A stretch of 64,000 nucleotides of DNA from Lelliottia nimipressuralis. Lineage in GTDB: Bacteria > Pseudomonadota > Gammaproteobacteria > Enterobacterales > Enterobacteriaceae. Of this stretch, positions 42,110 to 51,516 are shown piece after piece. The stretch's first letter is position 1. Each line of letters opens with the position of its first letter. The DNA lies in NCBI RefSeq assembly GCF_004402045.1, contig NZ_SOMG01000012.1, forward strand, positions 62,001 to 126,000, in the 5' to 3' direction. The notes below the pieces were generated by a model. The model saw nothing but the letters and a program-made list of their open reading frames with translations. It was not told the DNA's origin and ran no database searches. Both the position numbers and the translations under genes were made by a program.

Positions 42110-44399
42110 ATCCCTGCGCCCGGCGCTGCTGTGGGCCACGCTATGCCTGGTTCTGCTGGGCGTGCTGCTGTCGCTGCTGCCCGGTGCGCGCCTTAACAGC
42201 AGCGTGCTGGCCATGTTGCCGAAACAGACGCTGGGGGCCATTCCCCCGGCGCTTAACGACGGATTTATGCAGCGGCTCGACCGCCAGCTGGTCTGGCTGG
42301 TCAGCCCAGGCAAAGATCCGGATCCGCGCGTGGCGCAGCAATGGCTGGAACTGCTGCAAAACAGTGGCTCGCTCAGTGAGGTCAAAGGCCCGATGGACGC
42401 CGCCGGTCAAAAAGCCTGGGGAGAATTCTTCTGGCAGCACCGAAATGGCCTGATTGATCCGGCCACCCGCGCCCGCCTGCAAAACGGCGGCGAAGCGCAG
42501 GCACAGTGGATTTTATCCCAGCTTTATTCGGCCTTTTCCGGCGTGAGCGGCAAGGAGCTGCAAAACGATCCGCTAATGCTGATGCGCGGCTCGCAGCTCG
42601 CGCTGGCGCAAAACGGCCAGAAAATGCGGCTGATGGACGGCTGGCTGGTGACGCAGGATGAAGCCGGAAACACCTGGTATCTGCTGCACGGCGAGCTGGC
42701 CGGTTCCTCCTTTGATATGCAGCAAACCCACCGGCTGGTGACCACCCTTAAGGCGCTGGAGGTGAAGCTCAAAGCGCACTATCCGCAGGCGCGGCTGTTG
42801 TCTCGCGGCACGGTGTTTTACAGCGATTACGCCAGCCAGCAGGCCAAACGAGATATCTCAACACTCGGTGTCACCACCCTTCTGGGCGTGCTCCTGCTGA
42901 TTGTGGCGACGTTTCGCTCCGTTAGGCCGCTGCTGCTGTGCGCCGTCTCCATTAGCATCGGCGCGCTAGCGGGCACGGTCGCCACCCTGCTGCTTTTTGG
43001 CGAGCTGCACCTGATGACGCTGGTGATGAGCATGAGCATCATCGGAATTTCGGCAGATTACACCCTGTATTACCTGACCGAGCGGATGGTGCACGGTAGC
43101 GAAAGTTCACCGTGGCAAAGCCTGGACAAAGTACGTCATGCCCTGCTGCTGGCACTCCTGACGACCGTCGTGGCGTACCTGATTATGATGCTGGCCCCCT
43201 TCCCTGGGATCCGCCAGATGGCGCTGTTTGCCGCCGTGGGGCTGAGCGCTTCCTGTCTGACGGTGATCTTCTGGCATCCCTGGCTGTGCCGCGGTTTGCC
43301 GGTACGCCCGGTTCCGGCCAGGGGTTTGATGTCGCGCTGGCTGGCCGCCTGGCGACGTAAAAAAACGCTTGCTGTTGGCCTGCCCGTCACGCTGGCGCTC
43401 CTTTCCGCCGCAGGGATTAGCACCCTGAAGGTGGACGACGATATTGCCCAGCTGCAGGCGCTACCGAAAGCGATTCTGGCGCAGGAGAAGACCATTACCG
43501 CCCTGACCGGCCAGAGCGTCGATCAGAAGTGGTTTGTGGTTTACGGCGCGTCGGCCCAGCAAACGCTGGAGCGGCTGGAGGCCTTCACCCCGGCGCTGGC
43601 GCAGGCACAAAAAATGGGTGAGCTTGCAGGCTGGCGAACCCTGCCGCTGAACTCGATGGCGCGTCAAAAAAGCGACCTTGCGCTGTTGCACAACGCCGCG
43701 CCTGCGGTAACGAACGTGCTGCACAATGCGGGGCTTAACACCGTCTCACCGAATCTGGCAGCCATGCCTGTCAGCGTGGAGGCCTGGCTTGCCAGCCCGG
43801 CCAGCGAAGGCTGGCGTCTGCTCTGGCTGACCCTGCCAGGCGGCGAAAGTGGTGTACTCGTTCCGGTGGACGGCGTCAAAAACAGCGCGGCACTCAGCGA
43901 GCTGGCCGCCCGCCATAAAGGGGTTGTCTGGGTCGATCGCAAGGCCAGCTTTGACAGCCTGTTTGCCCTCTACCGCACCCTGCTGACGGGGCTACTGTGC
44001 GTAGCGCTGGCGGTGATTGCCTGCGGCGCGATGATCCGTCTTGGCTGGCGTAAAGGGCTTATCAGCCTGGTGCCATCGGTGCTGTCGCTCAGCTGCGGGC
44101 TGGCGGCGCTGGCCGTCGCCGGGCATTCGGTTAATCTGTTTTCACTGCTGGCGCTGGTGCTGGTCCTCGGCATTGGCATCAACTACACGCTATTTTTCAG
44201 TAACCCGCGCGGCACGCCGCTGACGTCGATGCTGGCCATCACCCTGGCGATGATGACCACGCTGCTGACGCTGGGCATGCTGGTGTTCAGCGCGACGCAG
44301 GCCATCAGCAGCTTCGGTATTGTGCTGGTAAGCGGCATTTTCACCGCCTTCCTGCTGGCTCCGCTGGCGATGCCGGTTAAGAACGAGAGAAAACGATAA
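42078..44399 (+). CDS. apeM: MMPL/RND-family membrane exporter (ApeM)
   Basis: 773-residue RND-superfamily protein of MMPL type: one N-terminal helix and a large periplasmic domain, five more helices, then the same arrangement repeated (about 12 helices in all). The first helix bundle has SMSIIGISADYTLYYLTERM, the usual proton-relay helix 4. It likely extracts the polyene lipid from the inner membrane for the LolA-like ApeL. The start overlaps apeL by 32 bases, supported by the family-like N-terminal helix. Confidence 0.86.
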   Translation: MTNANALPHRKSLRPALLWATLCLVLLGVLLSLLPGARLNSSVLAMLPKQTLGAIPPALNDGFMQRLDRQLVWLVSPGKDPDPRVAQQWLELLQNSGSLSEVKGPMDAAGQKAWGEFFWQHRNGLIDPATRARLQNGGEAQAQWILSQLYSAFSGVSGKELQNDPLMLMRGSQLALAQNGQKMRLMDGWLVTQDEAGNTWYLLHGELAGSSFDMQQTHRLVTTLKALEVKLKAHYPQARLLSRGTVFYSDYASQQAKRDISTLGVTTLLGVLLLIVATFRSVRPLLLCAVSISIGALAGTVATLLLFGELHLMTLVMSMSIIGISADYTLYYLTERMVHGSESSPWQSLDKVRHALLLALLTTVVAYLIMMLAPFPGIRQMALFAAVGLSASCLTVIFWHPWLCRGLPVRPVPARGLMSRWLAAWRRKKTLAVGLPVTLALLSAAGISTLKVDDDIAQLQALPKAILAQEKTITALTGQSVDQKWFVVYGASAQQTLERLEAFTPALAQAQKMGELAGWRTLPLNSMARQKSDLALLHNAAPAVTNVLHNAGLNTVSPNLAAMPVSVEAWLASPASEGWRLLWLTLPGGESGVLVPVDGVKNSAALSELAARHKGVVWVDRKASFDSLFALYRTLLTGLLCVALAVIACGAMIRLGWRKGLISLVPSVLSLSCGLAALAVAGHSVNLFSLLALVLVLGIGINYTLFFSNPRGTPLTSMLAITLAMMTTLLTLGMLVFSATQAISSFGIVLVSGIFTAFLLAPLAMPVKNERKR

Positions 44400-44977
44400 T
44401 GAACGCTTTTTACCGCGCCGCCGCGCTGGCCGCGACGCTGCTGCTGGCAGGCTGCAGCCATTCGACCGATACTGAAGGGACGCGCCCGCAGGCCTGGCTT
44501 CAGCCGGGAACCCGGGTGACGCTGCCGCCGCCTGGCATTACCCCGGCAATCCGCTCACAGCAGTTACTGACCGGCCGGTTTAACGGCCAGACCCAGTCGC
44601 TGCTGGTTCTGCTGAACGCTGACGGGCAAAAAGTGACGCTGGCCGGGCTCTCCTCGGTGGGGATCCGCCTGTTCCTCGCAACCTATGATGGCACCGGGAT
44701 CCACACCGAGCAGTCTGTCGTTATGCCGCAGTTGCCACCCGCCAGCCAGGTGCTGGCGGATGTGATGCTCAGCCACTGGCCACTCAGCGCCTGGCAGCCG
44801 CAGTTGCCGAAAGGCTGGACGCTAAACGATACTGGCACCCGACGCGAACTGCGTAACCCCGACGGCAAACTGGTGACCGAGATTGTCTACCTGCAGCGCA
44901 AAGGTAAGCGCGAGCCGATCAGCATTGAGCAGCACGTTTTTAAATACCACATCACCATTCAATATCTGGGTGACTGA
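44399..44977 (+). CDS. apeN: DUF3261 lipoprotein (ApeN)
   Basis: 192 residues with a lipoprotein signal (AATLLLAGC, Cys19) and a DUF3261 body. The residue after Cys is Ser, which favours outer-membrane sorting. By analogy with LolB it may receive the pigment lipid from ApeL at the outer membrane. Start and apeM stop share one base (TAATG). The function is inference from order and localisation. Confidence 0.8.
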   Translation: MNAFYRAAALAATLLLAGCSHSTDTEGTRPQAWLQPGTRVTLPPPGITPAIRSQQLLTGRFNGQTQSLLVLLNADGQKVTLAGLSSVGIRLFLATYDGTGIHTEQSVVMPQLPPASQVLADVMLSHWPLSAWQPQLPKGWTLNDTGTRRELRNPDGKLVTEIVYLQRKGKREPISIEQHVFKYHITIQYLGD

Positions 44978-44978
44978 G

Positions 44979-46148
44979 ATGATTTACATTTCCGCTGTTG
45001 GCATGGTCAACGCGCTGGGCAACTCGGCCGACGAGATCGCGGCAAACCTGAACGCCGGGATAGCTCCCGGTATGCGTCCTCGCGCCGGATGGCTACAGGG
45101 ATTGCCCGATGCCATCCTGGGCGGTGTTGAGGGTGAACTGCCGCCAATACCGGATAGCCTGTCAGCGCATCGCAGCCGTAACAATCAGCTGTTGCTGGCG
45201 GCGCTGGCACAGATTCAGCCCACCGTCGAGGCCGCCATTGCGCGCGTGGGGCGCGACTGCGTGGCGGTGGTGCTTGGCACCAGCACCTCGGGGCTGGATG
45301 AAGGCGATGAGTACGTGCGCCTTTCCCTGAACGGAGAACCCAGCCCACAATGGCAGTATCCGCAACAGGAGCTGGGTGACCCCTCCCGCTTCCTGGCCGA
45401 CTGGCTGCAGCTGGACGGTCCGGCGTATACCATCTCGACAGCCTGCTCCTCCAGCGCCAGGGCGATCATCAGCGGACAGCGTCTGATCGACGCAGGACTG
45501 GTGGACGTGGCGATTGTTGGCGGTGCAGATAGCTTAAGCCGGATGCCGGTCAACGGCTTTAACAGCCTTGAGTCGCTCTCGCCGACGCAGTGCGAACCGT
45601 TTGGCCGCGACCGCCGGGGGATCACCATTGGTGAAGCGGCGGCACTCATGGTGCTGACCCGCGAACCGGATCGGGTTGCGCTGCTGGGGGCGGGGGAATC
45701 GAGCGATGCTTACCATATCTCTGCCCCACATCCGCAGGGGGAAGGGGCGATCCGCGCGATTACCCAGGCGCTGAATGAGGCGGGAATGATGGCCGATGAC
45801 GTGGGTTATATTAATTTGCACGGCACCGCCACCCCTCTCAACGATCGCATAGAGGCGAGCGTGATTAACGCCCTCTTTGGTGACCGGGTACCGTGCAGCT
45901 CCACCAAACATTTAACCGGCCATACGCTTGGCGCGGCGGGGATCACCGAAGCGGCATTAAGCTGGCTGATCCTGACCCGTGACCTGCCGCTGCCGCCGCA
46001 GGATTTTGCCCGCTACGCACCAGACGATACGCTGCCTGCCTGTGGCCTACTGCACAAGAGCGTAGCGCTGAAAAAACCGGTGATTTTATCGAACTCATTC
46101 GCCTTCGGCGGTAACAACGCCAGCCTTCTGCTGGGGAGAGTGTCATGA
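44979..46148 (+). CDS. apeO: Beta-ketoacyl-ACP synthase, main elongating ketosynthase (ApeO)
   Basis: 389-residue FabF-type ketosynthase with the complete triad: Cys156 (TISTACSSSA), His281 (NLHGTATPL) and His315 (STKHLTGHTLGAAG). In described APE synthases the active KS pairs with the ApeC chain length factor and extends the aryl starter with malonyl units. The ATG at 44979 is one base after the apeN stop; the frame continues further upstream inside apeN and is rejected. It overlaps apeP by ATGA. Confidence 0.88.
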   Translation: MIYISAVGMVNALGNSADEIAANLNAGIAPGMRPRAGWLQGLPDAILGGVEGELPPIPDSLSAHRSRNNQLLLAALAQIQPTVEAAIARVGRDCVAVVLGTSTSGLDEGDEYVRLSLNGEPSPQWQYPQQELGDPSRFLADWLQLDGPAYTISTACSSSARAIISGQRLIDAGLVDVAIVGGADSLSRMPVNGFNSLESLSPTQCEPFGRDRRGITIGEAAALMVLTREPDRVALLGAGESSDAYHISAPHPQGEGAIRAITQALNEAGMMADDVGYINLHGTATPLNDRIEASVINALFGDRVPCSSTKHLTGHTLGAAGITEAALSWLILTRDLPLPPQDFARYAPDDTLPACGLLHKSVALKKPVILSNSFAFGGNNASLLLGRVS

Positions 46149-46618
46149 GTTATTTATCCCCCAGCGACTACCTTCCTCACGACGCGCCGATGATGCTGCT
46201 GGAGCGCGTTGAGCGTGTCACCGACAGCGGCGCGGTGTGCAGCGTCACGGTCAACGGGCACGGTGTCCTTGCCCCCTTCCTGAACGCTGACGGCGATCTG
46301 CCGGGCTGGTTTGCGCTGGAACTGATGGCCCAGACCGTGGGCGTCTGGTCTGAATGGCAACGTCTGCAGAAAGGCCTGCCCCACAGTGCGCTTGGCATGG
46401 TGCTGGGTGCGCGCGAGCTGGTCTGCGGCGCAGGACGCTTTGGCGCAGGTACCACGTTGATCATTTCCATTGAACGCCTGATGCAGGATGAACGTTTTGG
46501 CAGCTTTGAATGCATCATCCGGGCAGATACCGCCCCTCTCGCCACGGGCCGCGTAAATACCTTCCAGCCCAGCGAGGACGAATTAACCTCACTTTTCATT
46601 CAGGGAGCTCCATCATGA
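46145..46618 (+). CDS. apeP: Hotdog 3-hydroxyacyl-ACP dehydratase-like protein (ApeP)
   Basis: 157 residues of the COG4706/FabZ-like hotdog family; LPHDAPMMLLERV near the start is typical of the group. It is described as the partner of ApeI in a heterodimeric dehydratase. It overlaps both apeO and apeQ by 4 bases. I cannot see by eye which of the two subunits holds the full catalytic site. Confidence 0.8.
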   Translation: MSYLSPSDYLPHDAPMMLLERVERVTDSGAVCSVTVNGHGVLAPFLNADGDLPGWFALELMAQTVGVWSEWQRLQKGLPHSALGMVLGARELVCGAGRFGAGTTLIISIERLMQDERFGSFECIIRADTAPLATGRVNTFQPSEDELTSLFIQGAPS

Positions 46619-47346
46619 CACGTTCCGTACTGGTCACCGGGGCCAGCAAAGGCATTGGCCGCGCAATCGCCCGTCAGCTTGCGGCTGACGGTTTCACCGT
46701 GGGCGTGCATTACCATCGTGATGCTGACGGCGCCAGGGAGACGCTGGATGAGATTGTTCAGGCCGGTGGAACGGGCCGTTTACTGACGTTTGACGTGGGC
46801 AACCGCGAGCAGTGCCGCGAGGTTCTGGAACAGGAAATCAGTACGTTTGGTGCATGGTATGGCGTGGTCAGTAATGCCGGGATCGCCCGCGATGGCGCGT
46901 TTCCGGCGCTCAGCGAAGAGGACTGGGACAGCGTCATCCACACCAACCTCGACAGTTTTTATAACGTCATTCATCCCTGCATTATGCCGATGATAAGCAC
47001 CCGCAAAGGCGGGCGAATTATCACCCTGTCATCCGTTTCAGGGGTGATGGGCAACCGTGGACAGGTGAACTACAGCGCTGCCAAAGCCGGTATTATCGGT
47101 GCCACCAAAGCCCTGGCCATTGAGCTGGCAAAGCGCAAAATCACCGTCAACTGCATCGCACCAGGGCTGATTGATACCGGCATGATCGAGATGGAAGAGG
47201 CCGCGCTGAAAGAGGCCATGTCCATGATCCCGATGCAACGTATGGGTCAGGCCGACGAGGTGGCCGGGCTGGCGAGCTATCTGATGTCGGACCGGGCAAG
47301 CTATGTGACTCGCCAGGTGATCTCGATCAACGGGGGGATGTTATGA
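46615..47346 (+). CDS. apeQ: 3-ketoacyl-ACP reductase, FabG-type (ApeQ)
   Basis: 243-residue short-chain dehydrogenase. NADPH motif TGASKGIG at 8-15, NAG at 87-89, and catalytic Ser140, Tyr153, Lys157 (SSVSG, YSAAK). It reduces the 3-keto group after each extension. The ATG at 46615 overlaps the apeP stop (ATGA); longer frames run back through apeP and are rejected. Confidence 0.9.
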   Translation: MTRSVLVTGASKGIGRAIARQLAADGFTVGVHYHRDADGARETLDEIVQAGGTGRLLTFDVGNREQCREVLEQEISTFGAWYGVVSNAGIARDGAFPALSEEDWDSVIHTNLDSFYNVIHPCIMPMISTRKGGRIITLSSVSGVMGNRGQVNYSAAKAGIIGATKALAIELAKRKITVNCIAPGLIDTGMIEMEEAALKEAMSMIPMQRMGQADEVAGLASYLMSDRASYVTRQVISINGGML

Positions 47347-48572
47347 CGCGTCGGGTGGTGATTACGGGGATGGGTGGCGTGACCGCCTTTGGCGAGAACT
47401 GGCCGACCATTTCACAGCGTCTGCTCGGCTACGAAAACGCCGTGCGCACCATGAATGAGTGGCGGGAGTATGACGGTCTGCAAACGCTGCTGGCCGCGCC
47501 CATCGAGGACTTCACCCTCCCGGCACACTATACCCGTAAGCGCATTCGCGCCATGGGCCGCGTGTCGCTGCTCTCAACCCGCGCCACCGAACTGGCGCTT
47601 GAGCAGGCGGGATTGATCGATGACGCGGTGCTGACGCAGGGTCAAACCGGCATCGCCTATGGATCGTCGACGGGCAGCACGGGGCCGGTCAGCGACTTCG
47701 CCTCCATGCTGATGGAAAAACACACCAATAACATCACCGGCACCACCTATGTGCAGATGATGCCGCATACCACTGCGGTCAATACCGGGCTGTTCTTTGG
47801 TCTGCGGGGGCGCGTCATTCCCACGTCGAGCGCCTGTACCTCCGGCAGCCAGGCAATTGGTTACGCCTGGGAAGCCATTCGCCACGGCTATCAAACCGTC
47901 ATGGTTGCCGGGGGCGCCGAGGAGCTTTGTCCGTCAGAAGCGGCGGTATTTGATACGCTGTTCGCCACCAGCCAGCGCAACGACGCACCGAAAACCACGC
48001 CGTCGCCATTCGATACAGAGCGCGATGGCCTCGTCATCGGTGAAGGGGCTGGCACGCTGATTCTGGAAGAGCTGGAGCACGCCAAAGCGCGCGGGGCCAC
48101 CATCTATGGCGAAATCGTGGGCTTTGCCACCAACTGTGATGCGGCGCATATCACCCAGCCACAGCGTGAAACCATGCAGATTTGCATGGAGCAATCGCTG
48201 GCGATGGCGGGCTTAAGCGCCACGGACATAGGGTATATTTCCGCACATGGTACCGCCACCGATCGCGGTGATATTGCTGAAAGCCTGGCCACTGCTGCCA
48301 TCTTTGGCGACAGGGTGCCTGTCTCTTCGCTGAAGAGCTATTTTGGCCACACGTTAGGGGCCTGCGGTGCGCTGGAAGCATGGATGAGTGTGCAGATGAT
48401 GCGTGAAGGCTGGTTTGCCCCGACGCTCAATTTAAAGCAACCAGATGAGCAATGCGGTGCTTTAGATTATATTATGGGAAAAGCACGCCAGATCGATTGC
48501 GAGTATCTGCAGAGCAATAACTTCGCATTTGGCGGCATCAACACCTCGATTATCATTAAACGCTGGGCGTAA
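47343..48572 (+). CDS. apeR: Second beta-ketoacyl-ACP synthase (ApeR)
   Basis: 409-residue FabF-type ketosynthase with Cys165 (SSACTSGS), His302 (SAHGTATD) and His336 (YFGHTLGACG) intact. It is clearly different from ApeO and is described as acting alone, possibly in priming or early extension. ATGA overlap with apeQ; acpT begins 2 bases after its stop. Confidence 0.87.
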   Translation: MTRRVVITGMGGVTAFGENWPTISQRLLGYENAVRTMNEWREYDGLQTLLAAPIEDFTLPAHYTRKRIRAMGRVSLLSTRATELALEQAGLIDDAVLTQGQTGIAYGSSTGSTGPVSDFASMLMEKHTNNITGTTYVQMMPHTTAVNTGLFFGLRGRVIPTSSACTSGSQAIGYAWEAIRHGYQTVMVAGGAEELCPSEAAVFDTLFATSQRNDAPKTTPSPFDTERDGLVIGEGAGTLILEELEHAKARGATIYGEIVGFATNCDAAHITQPQRETMQICMEQSLAMAGLSATDIGYISAHGTATDRGDIAESLATAAIFGDRVPVSSLKSYFGHTLGACGALEAWMSVQMMREGWFAPTLNLKQPDEQCGALDYIMGKARQIDCEYLQSNNFAFGGINTSIIIKRWA

Positions 48573-48574
48573 CT

Positions 48575-49192
48575 ATGTACCAGTTTGTACTGGGAAAAAT
48601 CTCCACCCTTTGCGCGGACCCGCTGGCGTCAACGCTCGCAGACAGAGCACCTCAGGGTGCCCGACATGCCTCCTGGCTGGCGGGCAGGACGCTGCTCGCC
48701 AGAACGTTATCTCCTCTCCCGCTCCCCGACATCATTTACGGCGAGCAAGGAAAACCGGCCTTTGCGAAGGGGAGTCCGCTGTGGTTTAACCTGAGCCATA
48801 GCGGTGACGATATCGCCTTACTGATGAGCGATGAAGGCGAAGTCGGTTGCGATATTGAAGTGATTCGGCCCCGACAAAACTGGCAGGCTCTGGCCAATGC
48901 CGTCTTCAGCATGACAGAACACGATGAGCTGGAGCGTGTAGCGCCGGAGGAGCAACTTTCCGCGTTCTGGCGTATCTGGACACGGAAAGAAGCGATTGTG
49001 AAACAGCGTGGCGGCAGTGCCTGGCAGATTGTCAGTATTGATAGCACGGCGCAGGCACACGCGGTCAGCCAGTTACAGATAGGCTCGCTGAGCCTGGCCG
49101 TCTGTACAACGACGCCATATACCCTGACCACCGAGTCGATTATTCACTTTGGGGCGTTCGGGGCAGAAAAATCACTAACACACCCAGAATAA
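48575..49192 (+). CDS. acpT: 4'-phosphopantetheinyl transferase AcpT
   Basis: 205-residue Sfp/AcpT-type transferase that attaches phosphopantetheine to carrier proteins. Signatures are FNLSHSGDDIALL, VGCDIEVIRPRQNW and FWRIWTRKEAIVKQRGG. It is highly similar to E. coli K-12 AcpT, whose target was long unclear. Here it starts 2 bases after apeR and is plainly the last gene of the aryl polyene operon, so ApeE and ApeF are its natural targets. Its last 53 bases overlap the 3' end of arnF on the other strand. Confidence 0.93.
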   Translation: MYQFVLGKISTLCADPLASTLADRAPQGARHASWLAGRTLLARTLSPLPLPDIIYGEQGKPAFAKGSPLWFNLSHSGDDIALLMSDEGEVGCDIEVIRPRQNWQALANAVFSMTEHDELERVAPEEQLSAFWRIWTRKEAIVKQRGGSAWQIVSIDSTAQAHAVSQLQIGSLSLAVCTTTPYTLTTESIIHFGAFGAEKSLTHPE

Positions 49193-49529
49193 TAAACCCG
49201 ACACCCACCAGCCCGTGCCAGGAGAAGCGCTCCCCCCAGCCTGGCAGCAGGATCGCGGCGCCCCACACCAGAATATAACTGAGACTCAGCAGGGCATACG
49301 CTTTGCTGAGCGCCATTCGATGCAGCGCCAGATACCAGCAGCCCATCGAGGCCACATACCCTATCAATCCCAGCAGCAACGCGCCGGTGCCGGACGAGAA
49401 GTGCCACAGTGCAGAAATAAACGCCAGGATATCGCTGACGGGTGGCAATGCCTGCATAGCGCTTCGCAGCAGCAACTGCGCGGCGCTGACTAACAGCACG
49501 CTGCATAAGGTCCAGAATGCCCCTTTCAC
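49140..49529 (-). CDS. arnF: L-Ara4N-phosphoundecaprenol flippase subunit ArnF
   Basis: 129-residue small multidrug resistance-like membrane protein with four helices; with ArnE it flips 4-amino-4-deoxy-L-arabinose-undecaprenyl phosphate to the periplasmic face. [23 protein letters not shown] matches E. coli ArnF. Last gene of arnBCADTEF. Start overlaps the arnE stop (ATGA), and the 3' end overlaps convergent acpT by 53 bases, with no terminator seen between. Confidence 0.93.
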   Translation of the reverse strand: MKGAFWTLCSVLLVSAAQLLLRSAMQALPPVSDILAFISALWHFSSGTGALLLGLIGYVASMGCWYLALHRMALSKAYALLSLSYILVWGAAILLPGWGERFSWHGLVGVGFIILGVLVIFLPRTPQSE

Positions 49530-49861
49530 AGGCTCCCTCCCAGGATAACAATCCCAATGATGATGAACCCAACCCCCAGCCAGTGATGCGACGCGACGTT
49601 CTCACGCCACAATGCTTTCGCCGCCAGCGTCACCCAGACAAAATTGAGGCTCAGCATAGGGTAGGCAATGCCAACAGGCAGGCGTTGCAGCACCACCAGC
49701 CAGACCAGCATCCCGCTGCCCAGCGCCAGCAGTGCGAGACCAAGCCACAGCGCGATATGCGCGCCACGCCGCCCGGCTTTCGCCGGACGGGTGGCTTGTT
49801 TCTGGCACAGCTGCCCTGCGCAGCTTAGCAAGCTTGCCAGTATCAGCCAGATCCAGGTCAT
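49526..49861 (-). CDS. arnE: L-Ara4N-phosphoundecaprenol flippase subunit ArnE
   Basis: 111-residue four-helix SMR-type protein, partner of ArnF. The sequence [21 protein letters not shown] is characteristic. The ATG at 49861 shares a base with the arnT stop (TGATG); a GTG one codon upstream is possible. Length then equals E. coli ArnE. Confidence 0.93.
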   Translation of the reverse strand: MTWIWLILASLLSCAGQLCQKQATRPAKAGRRGAHIALWLGLALLALGSGMLVWLVVLQRLPVGIAYPMLSLNFVWVTLAAKALWRENVASHHWLGVGFIIIGIVILGGSL

Positions 49862-51516
49862 CACTTAGGCAGATACTGCAGGTAGGCCAGACGGCCCTGG
49901 ATATACACGCTGTCCGGCTCTGGCAGATTAGCCCGCGAAAGGTCGTCGCGTTTTGACAGCAGGATAACCAGTGATACGCGTCCCTGCTGACGATGCTCCG
50001 CCAGCCACTGCGCGAAATCATCTTTACCAACAAAACGATCTTTCACATCGGGATAATCCAGCCCGTAACGCAGTTCGCCACTCTGCCCAAACAGCGTGAT
50101 GTCATTACGCTTTAGCTCCCACGCCAGACCAGCGGCCAGGCCAACGTTATTGGCCAGCACAAATCGGCTGTCCTGAAGCGGCTCGCGCACGGTATCGACC
50201 AGCGACTGCGGCTGTTTGGAATCCACCACCAGGTTAGGAATAGCAAAGCCAATCAGCAACGCCAGGCCCGCAGGACACAAGGCAGCCAGCCACCAGCGCT
50301 GCTGACTCTGCCTGAACGTAAACCAGCCTACCGCGGCCCAGATGAGGAACGCTACCACCGCACAGAAGACTTTATACAATTCAACCGACGTCCAGACCGG
50401 ATGCTTAGACAGTCCCCACGGAGAGACCACCAGCGCCGCCACCACGCCGATGACGCCAAACGCCAGGTTAATCCCGCCGTTAATGCGCAACGCTCTGGCG
50501 CCTTTTTCCGCCGCGAGGCAGGCATAGCGCGCCATCAGGATAGCCAGCGGGGCAAAGCACGGCAGAATATAGGTCGGCAGCTTGCCTTTGGCGATGCTGA
50601 AGAACAGCAGCGGCATCACCACCCATCCCAGCAGATAGAACCCACCCCCGGCGTTTTGTCTGTCATTCCAGCCGAGGCGAAACGCGCCGGGCAGCAGCGC
50701 CAGCCACGGCAGGCTTCCCGCAATCAGGAACGGCAGGTAATACCAGAACGGTGCTTTGTGCTGCGCATCGCTCTGGGCAAAACGCTGAATATGCTCAACC
50801 CAGAAGAAGTAACGCCAGAAATCAGGCTCACGCTGCGCAATGGCCAGCGCCCACGGCAGGACAATCAGCACGCAGCTCAGGATTGCGAGCCAGCCAAATA
50901 TCAGCACCTCTTTCCAGCGCTTCTGGGCAATCACCCACGGCAGGACGCCAATCACCGGTACCGCCAGCGCCAGGAAGCCTTTGGTCATCACCCCCATCCC
51001 ACACGCCAGGCCAAGCAGCACATAGCCACCCGCTTTTCCGGCAACGGTTTCAGCCTGTGAAGCCAGCCAGAAGCTGCACATTGCCGCCACCAGCCACAGG
51101 GTGATGATGGGATCCAGCACCGCGTAAGTACCGATGCCATACACCAGGAACAGGGTCAGGAAGATAAGGCCGGAGAAAATGGCTGTCCGCTTATCCCGCC
51201 AGAGACGCCAGGCCATCCAGATAACCAGCAGCGCCGTTAACCCGGTAGAGAATATGGACCCGGCGCGCACGGCAAGGTTCGTATGCCCAAACAGTAATTG
51301 CCCGATACTGTTGATCCAGTAGCCGGCGATCGGTTTTTCAAAGTAACGCAGCCCCAGAAAATGCGGGACAACCCAGTCTCCCGATGCCAGCATTTCGCGA
51401 CTGATTTCCGCATAGCGGGTTTCATCAGGCTGCCACAGCAGGCGGATATCGACTGGAATGAGGTAGTAAACGATAAACAGTGCGAGAAGCGCTAAGCCAT
51501 AACGGGCTGTTTTCAT
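49861..51516 (-). CDS. arnT: Undecaprenyl phosphate-alpha-L-Ara4N transferase ArnT
   Basis: 551-residue GT83 glycosyltransferase that moves L-Ara4N from undecaprenyl phosphate to lipid A phosphates on the periplasmic side, lowering polymyxin binding. An N-terminal run of about 12 helices contains the catalytic loop [21 protein letters not shown]; a C-terminal periplasmic domain follows. Overlaps arnD and arnE by a few bases, within the arn operon. Confidence 0.96.
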   Translation of the reverse strand: MKTARYGLALLALFIVYYLIPVDIRLLWQPDETRYAEISREMLASGDWVVPHFLGLRYFEKPIAGYWINSIGQLLFGHTNLAVRAGSIFSTGLTALLVIWMAWRLWRDKRTAIFSGLIFLTLFLVYGIGTYAVLDPIITLWLVAAMCSFWLASQAETVAGKAGGYVLLGLACGMGVMTKGFLALAVPVIGVLPWVIAQKRWKEVLIFGWLAILSCVLIVLPWALAIAQREPDFWRYFFWVEHIQRFAQSDAQHKAPFWYYLPFLIAGSLPWLALLPGAFRLGWNDRQNAGGGFYLLGWVVMPLLFFSIAKGKLPTYILPCFAPLAILMARYACLAAEKGARALRINGGINLAFGVIGVVAALVVSPWGLSKHPVWTSVELYKVFCAVVAFLIWAAVGWFTFRQSQQRWWLAALCPAGLALLIGFAIPNLVVDSKQPQSLVDTVREPLQDSRFVLANNVGLAAGLAWELKRNDITLFGQSGELRYGLDYPDVKDRFVGKDDFAQWLAEHRQQGRVSLVILLSKRDDLSRANLPEPDSVYIQGRLAYLQYLPK

